A DNA stretch of 64,000 nucleotides from Rebecca billardiae RCC1528. Its lineage: Eukaryota; Haptophyta. Shown here piece by piece: positions 33,587 to 45,300 of the stretch. How positions within the stretch are numbered: the first letter of the stretch is position 1; every line of letters starts with the position of its first letter. The stretch spans positions 682,001-746,000 of the forward strand of contig OZ251253.1 in the NCBI GenBank assembly GCA_965240325.2, given 5' to 3'. A program made the translations under genes and the position numbers. The notes beneath the pieces are model-generated. The model saw nothing but the letters and a program-made list of their open reading frames with translations. It did not search any database and was not told the origin of the DNA.

Positions 33587-34419
33587 AGGGCGCCGGCTCG
33601 GGCGACGCGACGGACGCGGCGTGCGCGAGGCCGAGCATGGGCAGGATCGCGGCGACGACGACGACGAAGGGGAGGCTGAAGCCGCCGAGCGCGAACAGCA
33701 CCGAGCCCACCACCGGCGCGCACGTGAACGCCACCCCTATCGCGATCTCGTTGATGCCCATCACGGTGCCGAGCGCGGCTTCAAACGCGTCCACCACGAG
33801 GGCGAACATGGCGAGGTTGGAGCCGGCGTGGCCGAGGCCCTGGAGGAAGCGCGCGCCGACGAAGAGGAGCAGCGTGGGCAGCGCGCGCCCGCCGCCGAGC
33901 CGCGGCGCGTACGCGAACGCCAGCGTGCTCGCGCACGACAGCGAGAGGCCGCCCTTGAGAAGCGCGTACCGGCCGAACCGGCAGGAGATGGCGTTGGCGA
34001 GGGGCGAGCCGAGGAGCATCGCGAGCGGGAAGGAGGACATGATCGCCGAGTTGAGCAGCTCCGTCGAGCCGAACGACGGGTGCAGCGACTCGATCGCGCC
34101 CTGCCCGCGCGGCCGGCGCTCGCGGTCGCGCGCGCGCGTGGGCGAGCGCGCGCGACACACGCGCGCGCGGACGCGCGCGCGCGTGGGCGAGCGCGCGCGA
34201 CACACGCGCGCGCGGTCGCGCGCGCGCGTGGGCGAGCGCGCGCGACACACGCGCGCGCGGACGCGCGCGCGCGACCGCACGCACCGGCATGAAGGGCAGC
34301 AGCACGCAGATCAGCAGGTTGCCCGCGAACGAGACGCCGCACATCAGCCAGACCAGGATCGTCCCGCCCTTCTGCGCCTTGCCCGCCGCGAGCAGCGGCT
34401 CTTCGGACGTCGGGGCCAT
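32236..34419 (-). CDS. MFS transporter, SLC18B1/vesicular polyamine-transporter-like
   Basis: Three exons, 34419-34285, 34100-32986 and 32770-32236, give 594 residues; phases fit at both junctions. Helix 1 is split by intron 1: [22 protein letters not shown], then [11 protein letters not shown]. Later motifs: the helix 2-3 loop [40 protein letters not shown], the helix 5-like [40 protein letters not shown], and a second motif C rebuilt across intron 2 ([16 protein letters not shown]). The pattern is that of SLC18B1-type drug:H+ antiporter-1 carriers, which move polyamines or other cations into vesicles by proton exchange. The C-terminal 150 residues are a hydrophilic, presumably cytosolic tail. 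Substrate not assignable. Its ATG is 95 bp from that of the divergent MFS gene at 34515. Confidence 0.85.
34128..34275. repeat. Three-copy ~44-bp GC tandem repeat inside intron 1 of the SLC18B1-like gene
   Basis: The unit begins GTGGGCGAGCGCGCGCGACA. Copies start near 34138, 34183 and 34226, filling most of the 184-bp intron (34284-34101). Alternating CG runs could adopt Z-DNA or hairpins. Confidence 0.75.
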
Positions 34420-34514
34420 GGCGGCCGCCGTGTTGAGCTCGCGCGCTTGTCATCCCAGGCTCCCAGCAGCAGTCCGGGCGGCAGTCTCCGTCTCAAGTCA
34501 GGTCGTTGTCAGCG
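34420..34514. promoter_or_regulatory. Very short bidirectional promoter between two MFS genes
   Basis: Only 95 bp separate the start codons of the divergent transporters. Both 5' UTRs and any core promoter must fit here or overlap the opposite gene. The sequence is less GC-biased than its flanks. No TATA box seen. Confidence 0.45.
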
Positions 34515-36914
34515 ATGGCGGCGCCGCACGCGCCGCTCGCCGAGGCGCTCGCGGCGGCGCGCTCGCTGCCGCGCGAGGTGGGCGTGATCCTGCTCGTCGA
34601 CTTCCTCAACTCATACCGCGCGTTCGGCCTCCGCTTCGTGCAGTACGCCTACCTCACCGCCGAGTTCGGGCTGAGCGACGCGCAGGCGGGCGCGGTGCTG
34701 GGCGCAGAGGCGTGGCTCAAGGTATTGTTCGGCCTGCTGGGCGCGCTGCTCGTGGACGTGCTCGGCGTGCGCGCGGTCGCGCTCGCCGCGCTCTCCGTCG
34801 CCGCCCTCGGCCGCGCCGTCCTCACCCTCACCCACTCGCCCGCCCTCGCCGTGGCCGCCATCGTCGGCCTCACGCCCGTGGGCGAGGCGCTGCTGAGCAC
34901 CGGACTTTACACGGTGGCGCTCAAGAAGCTGACGCACGAGGGCACGAGCGCGGTGGCCTTTGCGATCCAGTACGCCACATTCAACCTCGCCGGCGCGCTC
35001 GCCGACCTCGCCGTCGACGCGCTGCGCGCGCGCGACTGGCCGCTGCCGCCGGCGCTCGCGGGCGCGCTCGGCGGCGGCCGCGCGGTGTGGAGTGGGCTGC
35101 GGGTGCACCTGCTCGGCACGTGGCTCGCGGTGCTGCTGTGCCTGGCGGTGACGGCGCGGTACGTGTTCGACGTCGAGGTCGTGCGCGTGCCGGACGACGA
35201 GCACGCCCACGCCGACGCCGCCGGCGTGGGCGCCGAGGGCGGCAGCCGAGGCCGCGCCGGCGGCGACGGCGGCGACGCGGCTGCGCCGCGCTCGCCTCCG
35301 CAGGAAGAGCCGCGCCGCGCCGAGGCGCAGCGCGGCTCGGCGGATTCGGCGGGCGCTGGCCTGGCGCACGCGCACCCGCGGCGCGGGCTGCTCGCCGCCG
35401 ACGCGCGCGCGCCGCCGCCGAAGCTGGCGGCGGCGGCGGCCGCGGCGGCGGCGGCGGCCGAGCCGGCTGCGGCCGAGCGCGCGGCCGCCGACGGCGCAGA
35501 TCGGCGCGGCGGCGGCGGCGGCGGCGCGCCCGCGCCGCGGTACGTCGTCGTGCCCGCGCCGCCGCGCGGCTTCGACGGGCTTGGTGGCGGCGGCACCGAG
35601 GCCGGCGGCGGGCACGCCGCCGGCCGCGCGCACCGCCCGCGCCGCCCGCGCGGCGCGCTGCGCGCGTGCGCGCACGGCGCGCGCGCCGCGCGCTCGCAGC
35701 TCCTCGCCTTTGGCCGCTCGGCGCGCGGCCTGCTGCGCGTGCCGAGCTTCTGGCGCGCGGCGACGTTCTCGCTCTTCGCGGCGTTCGTGAGCAAGCAGTG
35801 GTCCGACATGGACACGCTCCTCCCCGCGTACCTCGAGCGCTTCCACGGCGAGGCGGTGCCGATCTACACGGTGCACTCGCTCAACACGTGGGGCTGCGTG
35901 CTGCTGCCGCCGCTCGCGGCCGCGCTGAGCGCGCGCAGGGAGGCGGTGGGCGTGATGCTGGGCGGGATGTGGCTGATGGCGCTGGCGCCGCTGCCGCTCG
36001 TCGCGCACCCGGGCGTGCGCTCCGCCGTCGCGTGGATCGCGCTGCTCACGCTCGGCGAGGTCCTCTGGTCGCCGCGCGCCACCGCATGGGTCGCCTCGCT
36101 CGCGCCGCGCGGCCGCGAGGGTATTTTCCTGGCCCTGACCGGCCTGCTCAAGCAGACGCTGGGCGGGCTGCCGGCGCCGCTGAACGGCGCGCTGCTCGGC
36201 AGGCTCGCGCCCAACTGCAAGCGCTGCCGCGACGCGCTCGGCCACTTCTGCGACACGCCCGCGCCCGGCGGCGGCGCGGAGGGCGGCGGCGCGTGCCGCT
36301 CGCGCGCCGAGCTGTGCGTCGGCCCGGCGTTTGAGCAAGCGCTCGGCGGCGGCGGCGGCGGCGGCGGCGGCGCGGTGTGCCCCGCGTCGTGCGCAGAGTG
36401 CCCCGGGTGGCACGGCGAGGCGCGCGCGCTGTGGGCCAGCGTGCTGCTCGTGAGCCTGCTCTCGCCCATCCTCGTCAGCGCCTTCCTGCCCTACCTGCGA
36501 GGCGGGCGCTGCCTCTGTCTGCGCAGTGCCGCAGAGGCCGAGGCGGCGGAGGCGCGGCGCGCGGAGGCGGAGGCGGAGGCGGAGGCGGAGGCGGAGGCGG
36601 AGGCGGCGCGCGCGGCGGGGCGCGGAGGTGCGCGCGCCGATGGTGACGGCGCCGCGGGCGCGGGGAGCGGCGCGGGCGCCGCTCGCGCGGCGGATGACGC
36701 GTGGGGCGACGCGCTCGAGCTCGCGCAGGTGGCGCAGGTTGCGCCACTGCCATCCGCGCGCGAACACGGCGCGCGCCGCCCGGCGGCCGCAGCCGACGAG
36801 GACGGCGACGGTCGCGGCGGTGCTGGATGTGACGGCTACGGTGACGGGTACGGCGACGGGTACGGCCTGCTGACCTCCGCCTCCACCTCCTCCTTCTCCT
36901 CCGCGCACGCTTGA
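34515..36914 (+). CDS. MFS transporter with long low-complexity central loop and Cys-rich extracellular loop
   Basis: 799 residues from ATG 34515 (MAAPHAPLAEALAAARSLPR). First six helices: VGVILLVDFLNSYRAFGLRF, AGAVLGAEAWLKVLFGLLGA, then LTPVGEALLSTGLYTVALKK and FAIQYATFNLAGALADLAVD. A 200-residue Ala/Arg/Gly loop (about 35200-35700) follows. The second half restarts at RVPSFWRAATFSLFAAFVSK and ends ILVSAFLPYLRG. A loop before the last helix carries eight or more Cys (CKRCRDALGHFCDT, CRSRAELC, CPASCAECPGW), probably disulfide-bonded outside the membrane. The tail is a Glu-Ala helix repeat plus Gly/Tyr-Asp units. It belongs to the MFS by topology; substrate unknown. Confidence 0.75.
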   Translation: MAAPHAPLAEALAAARSLPREVGVILLVDFLNSYRAFGLRFVQYAYLTAEFGLSDAQAGAVLGAEAWLKVLFGLLGALLVDVLGVRAVALAALSVAALGRAVLTLTHSPALAVAAIVGLTPVGEALLSTGLYTVALKKLTHEGTSAVAFAIQYATFNLAGALADLAVDALRARDWPLPPALAGALGGGRAVWSGLRVHLLGTWLAVLLCLAVTARYVFDVEVVRVPDDEHAHADAAGVGAEGGSRGRAGGDGGDAAAPRSPPQEEPRRAEAQRGSADSAGAGLAHAHPRRGLLAADARAPPPKLAAAAAAAAAAAEPAAAERAAADGADRRGGGGGGAPAPRYVVVPAPPRGFDGLGGGGTEAGGGHAAGRAHRPRRPRGALRACAHGARAARSQLLAFGRSARGLLRVPSFWRAATFSLFAAFVSKQWSDMDTLLPAYLERFHGEAVPIYTVHSLNTWGCVLLPPLAAALSARREAVGVMLGGMWLMALAPLPLVAHPGVRSAVAWIALLTLGEVLWSPRATAWVASLAPRGREGIFLALTGLLKQTLGGLPAPLNGALLGRLAPNCKRCRDALGHFCDTPAPGGGAEGGGACRSRAELCVGPAFEQALGGGGGGGGGAVCPASCAECPGWHGEARALWASVLLVSLLSPILVSAFLPYLRGGRCLCLRSAAEAEAAEARRAEAEAEAEAEAEAEAARAAGRGGARADGDGAAGAGSGAGAARAADDAWGDALELAQVAQVAPLPSAREHGARRPAAAADEDGDGRGGAGCDGYGDGYGDGYGLLTSASTSSFSSAHA

Positions 36915-37660
36915 CGCGCCGCGTACTCGGTGCCGGCACGGCGGCTGCCGTCGGGGCGCTGGTCGGCGCCGCCATTGACAGGCATAGTCAGAACTTTGCT
37001 TGATGCGTCGTCGTCGCGCTCGGGCGCGCCTACTCTGCCGGTTGGGACCGACAGCATCAGCCTCGTCATCTGCCGCCTGCTGTTCTTGACATCTGACCCG
37101 CCAGGCTGATCGAGTGATCCGCGCGCTGCCGTCGTCCTGCGTTAATAATCCGGCGCGGCTCAAACACACCGCGTGACACTGCAGTGCACGTACGTATGGA
37201 ACCCATTCCATAGTCCGCCAGAGGCAGAGGGTGGGCGGGCGGGCAAAGGATGCATGAAGCGTGCGCGCGGGTTGACGCGACAGCGGCGAGAGCAAGAGGC
37301 CATTGCATGAGGGGCGACGCGGCGAGGACAGATGACGTCGTCGCGCCGCCGACGATCAGGCGGGGAGCCGGGCCACACAGACAGCCAGCGACCTTACCGA
37401 GCAGAGGGGCTGCGGCGACTGCGGTGCACCTCCTGCAGCGGAGCGTGCACCCGGCAGTGCCCGTGATGCAGGCGATCCCCCTGCCCAGCTCGGCGCCTTC
37501 GTCGTGGGCAGCCCGATGTCGCCCGAAGAGCGAGACCTGATGGCCACGACGATGGGCGGTAATCAACCGAGTCCTGGCGGGTGCGCCGCTGTGTGCCGGA
37601 TTGGCAGCGCACCAGGACAGTCCTGCGCGCGGCGGTGCGCGCGGGACCGCAACGCAGGAA
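36915..37660. other. Intergenic region, no supported gene
   Basis: 750 bp after the MFS stop, lower in GC, with no frame resembling a protein family. Its right part may be the interior of a diverged mobile element whose end is seen at 37662-37726. Confidence 0.35.
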
Positions 37661-37661
37661 T

Positions 37662-37726
37662 GCCATGCTAGCCGGATTCTTGGCGTCGCTCATAGACACT
37701 CAGTTATAGGTTCCCTATAACGCCAC
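37662..37726 (-). mobile_element. Diverged hairpin end (L end) of the compound element family
   Basis: GCCGGATTCTTGGCGTCGCT and CATAGACACTCAGTTATAGG... align with the L end of the complete copies. It ends CGCCAC at 37726 followed by ten bases of AT. The stem GTTATAGG/CCTATAAC (37703-37721) differs in sequence from GTTATTG/CAATAAC of the other copies but still pairs perfectly. The element start is not identified. Confidence 0.6.
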
Positions 37727-37736
37727 ATATATATAT

Positions 37737-38463
37737 GTCTAGCCGTCCTCGTGAACGCCGACGCCAACTGCTGGCCGAAGGTGGGCACGCCGCCTGGCAT
37801 GTCGATGCCGAGGCGGCTGCGTGTGTTCCTACTCAGTGGGATTTACGTGTCCTCATGCCTTGGCGAGCGGCAGCAGATGCGGTGGGCATGCCGCTCGCCG
37901 TCGACGAGACGCGGTGCGTGAGTGATCCCGCGCGGACGTCCGCTGACGGAAGGCTGAGCGCCTGCGGACTCGTCGACTGCACCTCCACCTGACCGCCCGG
38001 GAGCAGCACTGCTGGGGACCTAACCTGAAAAACCCAATCGTGTTGGGAGGCAGGGGGTCACATGAGCCCTAAGTGCAGCGCCGCAAGACCGGGCGGTCGG
38101 ACGGCGGGTGTTGTGATCCCGCCGCCCGAGCACCAGACCAACGGGCCCTGGGTGGGCGGGTTGCCGAAAGATGTTGGTCGGTGCACGCGACGCGCCACCC
38201 GCGTGCGAGCCGCCGCCGCCGGCGACGCAGGACGAGCTTGGCTGGAGCCATCTCGCACGCCGCGCCTGGCGAAGCAGGCGGCAGAGGCCGGCGCCGGAAA
38301 TCGATCTCCTGGGCGGCAGAACAACCCGGACAGACTGTTTGTCCGGGAGCAGCGCCCTTTGAGGCGATGGTCTGGTAGAGGGCGATGTGGCTGATGAGCG
38401 GCGCTGGCGCCCGGCGTTCTTGTCGTCCTCTTAGACAATCAGTTATTGTACCAATAACCCCAC
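37737..38463 (-). mobile_element. Compound mobile element, short interior (copy E1)
   Basis: 727 bp, from GTCTAGCCGTCCTCG at 37737 to CAATAACCCCAC at 38463. Its inverse is the 727-bp copy at 48126-48852, nearly identical. Ends are shared with E2 (about 192 bp on the R side, 300 bp on the L side), while the middle (37930-38160) is unique to this type. It contains the terminal hairpin GTTATTG-TAC-CAATAAC (38442-38458) and an internal hairpin CCCGGACA/TGTCCGGG (38325-38347). It has small open frames but no recognisable transposase, so it is presumed non-autonomous. Confidence 0.7.
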
Positions 38464-39479
38464 GTCTAGCCGTCCTCGTGAACGCCGACGCCAACTGCTG
38501 GCCGAAGGTGGGCACGCCGCCTGGCATGTCGATGCCGAGGCGGCTGCGTGTGTTCCTACTCAGTGGGATTTACGTGTCCTCATGCCTTGGCGAGCGGCAG
38601 CAGATGCGGTGGGCATGCCGCTCGCCGTCGACGAGACGCGGTGCGTGAGTGATCCCGTTTCATAGTGTGTTGGGGAGCACCGCGTGGAGGAGAATCCCAT
38701 TGAGTGATGGGAAGGAAAGGGGCAAGGCACGTGTGAGTCGCGCACGCACGAGGGCCGGCCAGCGGGGGCTGGGCAGGTGGGGCAGTGCGAGTGAGACGGA
38801 ACCCGAATAGGAGAGATAGCAGGCAGCCGGCCCCGAGGCGCGGCGCTGCGGAAGCAGGAGAAGGCTAGACGGCCTTTGCGGATGCTGTGAATGGCCCGCG
38901 GGTGCGCACGGGGCCCGGCGCGCGGTGTGCCGCCAGCGGTCCTTGTGTAGGAGCCGGCTGGCGTTGGCACCGGGGCGATCCCGAGGCAGGGCGGGAGAGA
39001 TGGAGCAGCGATCCGCGTGGGGGCGCACCCACGGAGGAGGAGGCATGTGGCGAAGAGGGAACGGTGCGATCGGGGCGGGTGCGGAAGAGCCACAGGGTGC
39101 GCACGCACACAGAGAGAGAAGAGGCGGTGGCCCGAAGCGCGAGGGGGCGCGATGCGGAGCGTTGCTTACCGCCGAGTTGCCGAAAGATGTTGGTCGGTGC
39201 ACGCGACGCGCCACCCGCGTGCGAGCCGCCGCCGCCGGCGACGCAGGACGAGCTTGGCTGGAGCCATCTCGCACGCCGCGCCTGGCGAAGCAGGCGGCAG
39301 AGGCCGGCGCCGGAAATCGATCTCCTGGGCGGCAGAACAACCCGGACAGACTGTTTGTCCGGGAGCAGCGCCCTTTGAGGCGATGGTCTGGTAGAGGGCG
39401 ATGTGGCTGATGAGCGGCGCTGGCGCCCGGCGTTCTTGTCGTCCTCTTAGACAATCAGTTATTGTACCAATAACCCCAC
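38464..39479 (-). mobile_element. Compound mobile element, long interior (copy E2)
   Basis: 1016 bp, head-to-tail with E1 with no spacer (CCCCAC then GTCTAG). It has the same terminal blocks as E1, but the middle (38657-39178) is an unrelated 520-bp segment. Inverse partner is 47106-48125. After its L end come 12 bases of alternating AT, then another R end at 39492. Confidence 0.7.
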
Positions 39480-39491
39480 ATATATATATAT

Positions 39492-40663
<1,172 letters not shown>

Positions 40664-42848
40664 TCACTTGCGCAGCGTGTCGTCCATCGAGACGATCGAC
40701 GAGCGCGACTTGATCGACGACTGCGGCGCCGTCGTGATGTCGCGGCCGTACTGCGCCGTGCGCCACCAATCATACGCCACGCTCGAGCGGTTGCGCGAGG
40801 AGAGAAGCTTCGAGAAGTAGACGGAGCGCCAGAAGGCGAAGGCGGAGACGCCGGAGACCTTGACCTCGTCGTCGGGCGCCCACTGCCCGTACAGCGTGCG
40901 CCACACCGCGTGGTCCTGCGACTTGGACTTGCCGAACGGGTTGGTGACCTGTGCCACCGCCTTGGCCGCACCCACGTATGCGAGAGCGCCCTTGTGGTCG
41001 TACTTGAAGGGGGCGGCGGCGCCGATCGGCTCGGGGGCGCCGCCCTTGGGGAGGACGACGTCGCGGAAGAGGCGGCCGAGGTACTTGCCCGCCTGCTGCG
41101 CGACCTGCGCCGTCGGCGGCGCGCCGGTGAACGCGCAGTCGCCCAGCGCCCACACGTGCGGCGCCCCCTGCACCTGCGGACAGCGGCGGCGGCGGCGGCG
41201 GCGGCGTGGGGTGCGGCGTGGGGTGCACCGGCGGCGGCGGGCGGCGAGGCGCGCGTGAGCGCGTGCCGCGCGCGGCGCGCCCTGCGCCCGCGGCGCGGCG
41301 CGGCGCTTGGCGCGCGCGGGCGCGGCGCTTGGCGCGCACCCGCAGCTGCCCGTCCACCTTGAGGCCACGCCTGTCGTTTTGAATCTCCGGCCCAATCTGC
41401 GCCTGCAGCGCGCGCGTGAGCGGCCGCGGCGCGACGCCCGCCACCCACACCACCATCGCCGTGTCGAGCCGCGTCGGCTTGGCGTTCTTGGGGGCGTCCT
41501 TCGCGGTGGGCTTGATGTTGGCGTAGTCCTGCCCCACCTCGCACACCTGCGCCGCCGCCGCGAGGGGCGGGGCGCGCTCGGCTTGGCTCGGGCGCGGGCA
41601 TGCGGCGCGGCGCGCGGCGCGGCGCGGCCATGCGCTGCTGCGCTGAGCGCGGCGTGCGTGCGTGTGTGCGTGTATGCGTGCGTGCGCGCACCCCCATCTG
41701 CAGCTTGACGTCGACGCCGCGCTCCCTGAGGTTGCTCATCGCGTACTCGCTCAGCTGCGGCTCGAACATGTTGAGCAGCCGCGGCAGCACCTCCACCTGC
41801 GAGACAAGCGCAGCGCAGCGCGGCACGGCCACAGCGCGCCGGGCGCAGACGCGCGGCGCGCGCTCAGCCGCGCGACGCGCGCCACGGCGCGCCGCCCGCT
41901 CGCACCCCACGCCCGCGCACGCCGCACGCCGCACCGCGCCCCGCCCGCCCCGCGCGGCGCGCACCAGCGTGATCTTGACGCGCCCGGCGATGGCGGGGAA
42001 GCGCTCGCTCACGTCGTCCGACACAAAGTCAGACAGCTCGCCGCACAGCTCGACGCCCGTGGGCCCGCCGCCGACCACGACGAAGTGGAGGAGCTTGTCC
42101 ACCGAGGCGGGCGGCGCGCCGGCGAGGAAGAGCGCGTTCGCGTGCTCCAGGCACGCCAGCACCCGCCGCTGCACCATCTGCGCGTGCTCGAGCTCCTTGA
42201 GGAAGAGGGCGTGCGTCTCCACGCCCTTGATCCCGAACGTGTTGGGCTGCACGCCCACCGCCACCACGAGCTCGTCGTACGGCACGGAGAGGGAGGCGCC
42301 GCCGCCGGGGATCACGCACGAGACTGGCGGCGGGGGAAGGGGCGGGCGGGCGGCGGCGCAGCCACCGCGGCTCAGCGGAGGCGCGCGCGCACCGCGCACC
42401 GCGCGCGCACACACGCGCGCGCGCGCGCGGTGCCGCGCCGCGGCCGCCGCCGCGCGTGTGCGTGTGGCCGTGCGTGTGTGTGTGTGCGTGCGTGTGCGAG
42501 TGCGTGTGTGCGTGCGTGTGCGTGTGCGTGTGCGTGTGCGTGTGCGTGTGTGTGCGTGCGTGTGCGTGCGTGTGCGTGTGGGCGCGCGCACCGCTCTGCT
42601 TGGCGAGGTCGACCTCGCTCACCTCCGCCTTGACGTACTGCACGCCCGCGCGGCCGGTGCGGGTGCAGAAGTTCCGGATCGGCTCGAGGATGTTCCGGAA
42701 CGAGACGGTGCCCGTGGCCGAGCCCGCCAGCAGCGGCGTGTCTGGGCGCGTGCGCGGAGAGGAGAGGCGCGCGGGGGAGCGGCGAGGGCGAGGGTGAGGG
42801 CCGCGCGCCCGGCGCAAACCCCATGGCCGCGCGCCGCCGTCGCCTCCC

Positions 42849-42881
<33 letters not shown>

Positions 42882-43338
42882 AGCAACCACCGCCGGTACT
42901 ACTCCCGCGCGTGCGCAGTGCCGTGCCGTGCCGTGCGCTGCGCGCTGCGCGTTGCGCGCGCACAGAAGAAGTACGGGCGGGGTGAGATCACGGTGATGTC
43001 ACACAGCTCAGGGTCCACCTTGCGGATGAAGCTCAGCGCGCCCCAGCTGCGGGGAGCACGCACGCGTGCACGTGGTGCGGGGGAGGGCGCGGGCACCGCG
43101 TCAGCGCCCTCGCCCCGCCTTTGCGCGCGCGCCGCCCGCCTTCCCCCCACCCCCGCCGCACCCACCCAGAGCCGAGCACGACGACTTTCTTCTTGGGGCC
43201 CTCGGGCTTGGGCGGCGGCGAGAAGAAGCGCTTGGCCGGCTCGGTCCAGTCGTCCACCTCGTCGTTGATCACGGCGTCCGCCGCGATGAGTGCGCCCACG
43301 CCGGCCACGCCCGCGACGGCGAGGCGTCGCAGCCACAT
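40664..43338 (-). CDS. Type II (alternative) NAD(P)H dehydrogenase, mitochondrial type
   Basis: Seven exons: 43338-43166, 43046-42964, 42741-42592, 42323-41965, 41796-41692, 41546-41340, 41173-40664. The sum is 1587 bp, 528 residues, and every junction restores conserved sequence. The N-terminus ([20 protein letters not shown]) is a presequence or membrane segment. Motifs: FAD dinucleotide fold [13 protein letters not shown] (GxGxxG, created by splicing exons 1-2), [22 protein letters not shown] fold [32 protein letters not shown], and [20 protein letters not shown] near the FAD end. The C-terminal region has the membrane-binding [10 protein letters not shown]...[16 protein letters not shown] pattern. 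These single-subunit enzymes oxidise NADH and reduce quinone without pumping protons. No EF-hand insertion is present, so calcium control is not expected. Confidence 0.93.
42455..42590. repeat. TGTGCG/TG simple repeat in intron 3 of the NADH dehydrogenase gene
   Basis: Imperfect GTGTGCGTGCGTGTGCG units through most of the 268-bp intron 42591-42324. Likely polymorphic. Confidence 0.8.
42850..42881. repeat. Poly-C (poly-G on coding strand) tract of 32 bases in intron 2
   Basis: An uninterrupted run of C from 42850 to 42881, within intron 42963-42742 of the NADH dehydrogenase gene. On the transcript strand it is poly-G, able to form G-quadruplexes. Length is probably unreliable in sequencing. 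Confidence 0.9.
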
Positions 43339-43615
43339 GGCGGTCCTGGGTGGGGAGCTGATGCGCCGCTGCTGCAGCCCTGCGCGTCTCCTGGGCTGGG
43401 CTGGGGAGAGGAATCATCAGCGCCGGACGTTTGACGTTTCAAATCTCGTCAACCGGCCCTGGCTGGTGGAGCACAGCTCTCGGCAGACCCGGACTCGTCG
43501 ACTGGGCGGCGGTAAGGCGGTTGGCCTCCCTTCCAGCCGGGGCCACGGTCAGTCCAAATCAGTCCCGGCAGAAGCGGGAGACTACGTGCGCACGCTACGG
43601 CGGCAGGACCGCCCG

Positions 43616-44545
43616 TCAGGCGAAGCCCTTGCCGCGCTTGCCCTTCGTCTTGACACGCCCGCGGCTGCCCCCGTCCCACTCCGCCGGCCGCTCCACCACG
43701 TACTTCTCGCCCTTGGCCACGCGCACCGCCTCGCCCTCGCGGTACCGCACGGCGGGCGCGCCGCACCCTGGGCCTGAGCCGCGCCCGGAGCGGGGGCCGC
43801 CGCCGCCGTGCTTCGGCGCGCCGTACGGCAGGCGCGGCGGCGCGAGCGGCGCGTCGGGCGCGACGACGGCCACCTCGCCGTACCGCGACACCGTCCCGCG
43901 CCGCAGCTCGCGCTCGCGCCGCTCCTCCGCGCGCGCGCGCTCGCGCCGGCACGCGTGCGCCGCGCTCGCCTCGCGCTCGAGCGCCGCCAGCTCGGCCGCG
44001 CTGCGCTCGAGCAGGTACTCCGCGGCGGCAGAGGCGTCCGAGGCGCACGTGGCGTGCAGCACGTGCGAGAGCAGCACGTCCGACGCCGACGGGTGCAGCG
44101 CGCGCAAAAACTCGAGGCTCGGGTCGCGCGCCGCCGCCGCCGCCGTGTCGGCGGCGGCGCCCGCCTCCGACGCCGTGTCCGCACCGCCGCGCCGCTCGAC
44201 GAGCGCGGCGCTTAGATCGAGCGGCGCGGCGGCGACGGGCTCGGGCGACCACGAGCTGGTCGGCGACGACGCCACCCCGCCAGATGAGCCGCTCGCGTCG
44301 GGCGCCACCGCCGCGGCGATGCGCTCGGCGGCGGCGTGCACCGCCGCGCGCTCGGCCGCGCTCAGCTCGCAGCCGGTGGTCGCCTCGACGAGCGACGGCG
44401 CGTCCTCGTCGTCGTCCGCGGTGAGCGAGAGGATCGATTCGGCGAGGTACGAGAGCACCGGCTCGTCCACGTCGCCGAGCGCGGGCACCGCCCGGCGCAG
44501 CAGCTCGAGCGCGTCCTCGCCCCCGCCAGCGCCCGAGGCGGCCAT
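43616..44545 (-). CDS. CUE-domain protein (plant At5g32440-like ubiquitin-binding protein)
   Basis: Single exon, 309 residues from ATG 44545 (MAASGAGGGEDALELLRRAV). The N-terminal helical region (PVLSYLAESILSLTADD) is like the N-terminal fold of CUEDC2/plant CUE proteins. A CUE domain lies at about residues 140-185 (SLEFLRALHPSASDVLLSHV LHATCASDASAAAEYLLE). A charged coiled coil follows, then a conserved C-terminus VRYREGEAVRVAKGEKYVVE and EWDGGSRGRVKTKGKRGKGF. CUE domains bind ubiquitin; the cellular process is unknown. It lies 277 bp upstream of the NADH dehydrogenase gene on the same strand, with no sign of cotranscription. Confidence 0.75.
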   Translation of the reverse strand: MAASGAGGGEDALELLRRAVPALGDVDEPVLSYLAESILSLTADDDEDAPSLVEATTGCELSAAERAAVHAAAERIAAAVAPDASGSSGGVASSPTSSWSPEPVAAAPLDLSAALVERRGGADTASEAGAAADTAAAAARDPSLEFLRALHPSASDVLLSHVLHATCASDASAAAEYLLERSAAELAALEREASAAHACRRERARAEERRERELRRGTVSRYGEVAVVAPDAPLAPPRLPYGAPKHGGGGPRSGRGSGPGCGAPAVRYREGEAVRVAKGEKYVVERPAEWDGGSRGRVKTKGKRGKGFA

Positions 44546-45300
44546 CGCTGTAGGCCGTTGACTGTTTTCAGGAATTTATTGTGCCCCGGCTGGCCGGCTT
44601 CATCAGTGGGTTCCTGAATCCTGACCAGTGGCGGCATGCCGCCCGGCTCGTCGCCCCCAACGCACCTCGCCCACTGTGAGTGCTCAGAGTCCCGGCGTCA
44701 TCGCCGGATCGTCCGTCGGGGTGGATGCCGGGCAAGTAGACACCGCTTGGAAGGGCATGTGCCGCTTCGGCATGCTGTCATCCGTCGTCTCTGCCACCTT
44801 GTCCTCGACGCGCGGTCTGCACGGCAGTAAAACGCGACAGCTTGCACGTGCTGCCCGTTGCACGCCCGAAATACGTGTTAGTGCGTGCTGACGCCACTGG
44901 AGTAGCAACGCGCTGCGCGTTGACCCTGGTAGAGAGGAGCCGAGCGACTGATGCGTCCTGTAGCTGCTCTCATTTCTATTTCGAACCGTGCGCGCGATGA
45001 CGATCAGCATCCGATGGCTGCCGCGTTGCTCACGGTGTGGCTTACAGGCTGTCGCGAGAGGCGTGAGAGGGCTACTCGGCTGGATGGTGGGTATGGGGCG
45101 ATGCTAGGGCCTCTCTAGCGACGCCCAGGCCCGACAGCGGCGCGTGGCGTGGCGCTCATTGCTATTTCAAGCGGCCATCGGCCGGGCGGTCGCTGCGGGG
45201 CACAACCTTTCCTGAGCTGTCCTGAACCCTCGTTTTTACCCCCATACGTCGGCTACTCGGCTTGTAGCCTTGGACGACCGAGGTCGACCGGGACTCCATC
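44546..45300. other. Intergenic region between divergent CUE and Sel1-MYND genes
   Basis: 755 bp of lower GC with short unconvincing frames. It must contain both promoters. No TATA box, repeat or element recognised. Confidence 0.4.

Noticed and set aside
34506-34514. Upstream start for the MFS gene at 34515
   Set aside because: The first codon is TTG; ATG 34515 has the GATGGCG context used by neighbouring genes.
37737-39479. Classification of the repeats as canonical Helitrons
   Set aside because: A terminal hairpin, head-to-tail arrays and no visible target duplication fit, but the ends are GTCTAG...CCCCAC rather than TC...CTRR with insertion between A and T. Kept as Helitron-like at most.
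37737-39479. Simple terminal-inverted-repeat transposon
   Set aside because: The two ends share only a patchy GTCTA...GAACGCCG..CGCC similarity when one is inverted, not a clean inverted repeat.
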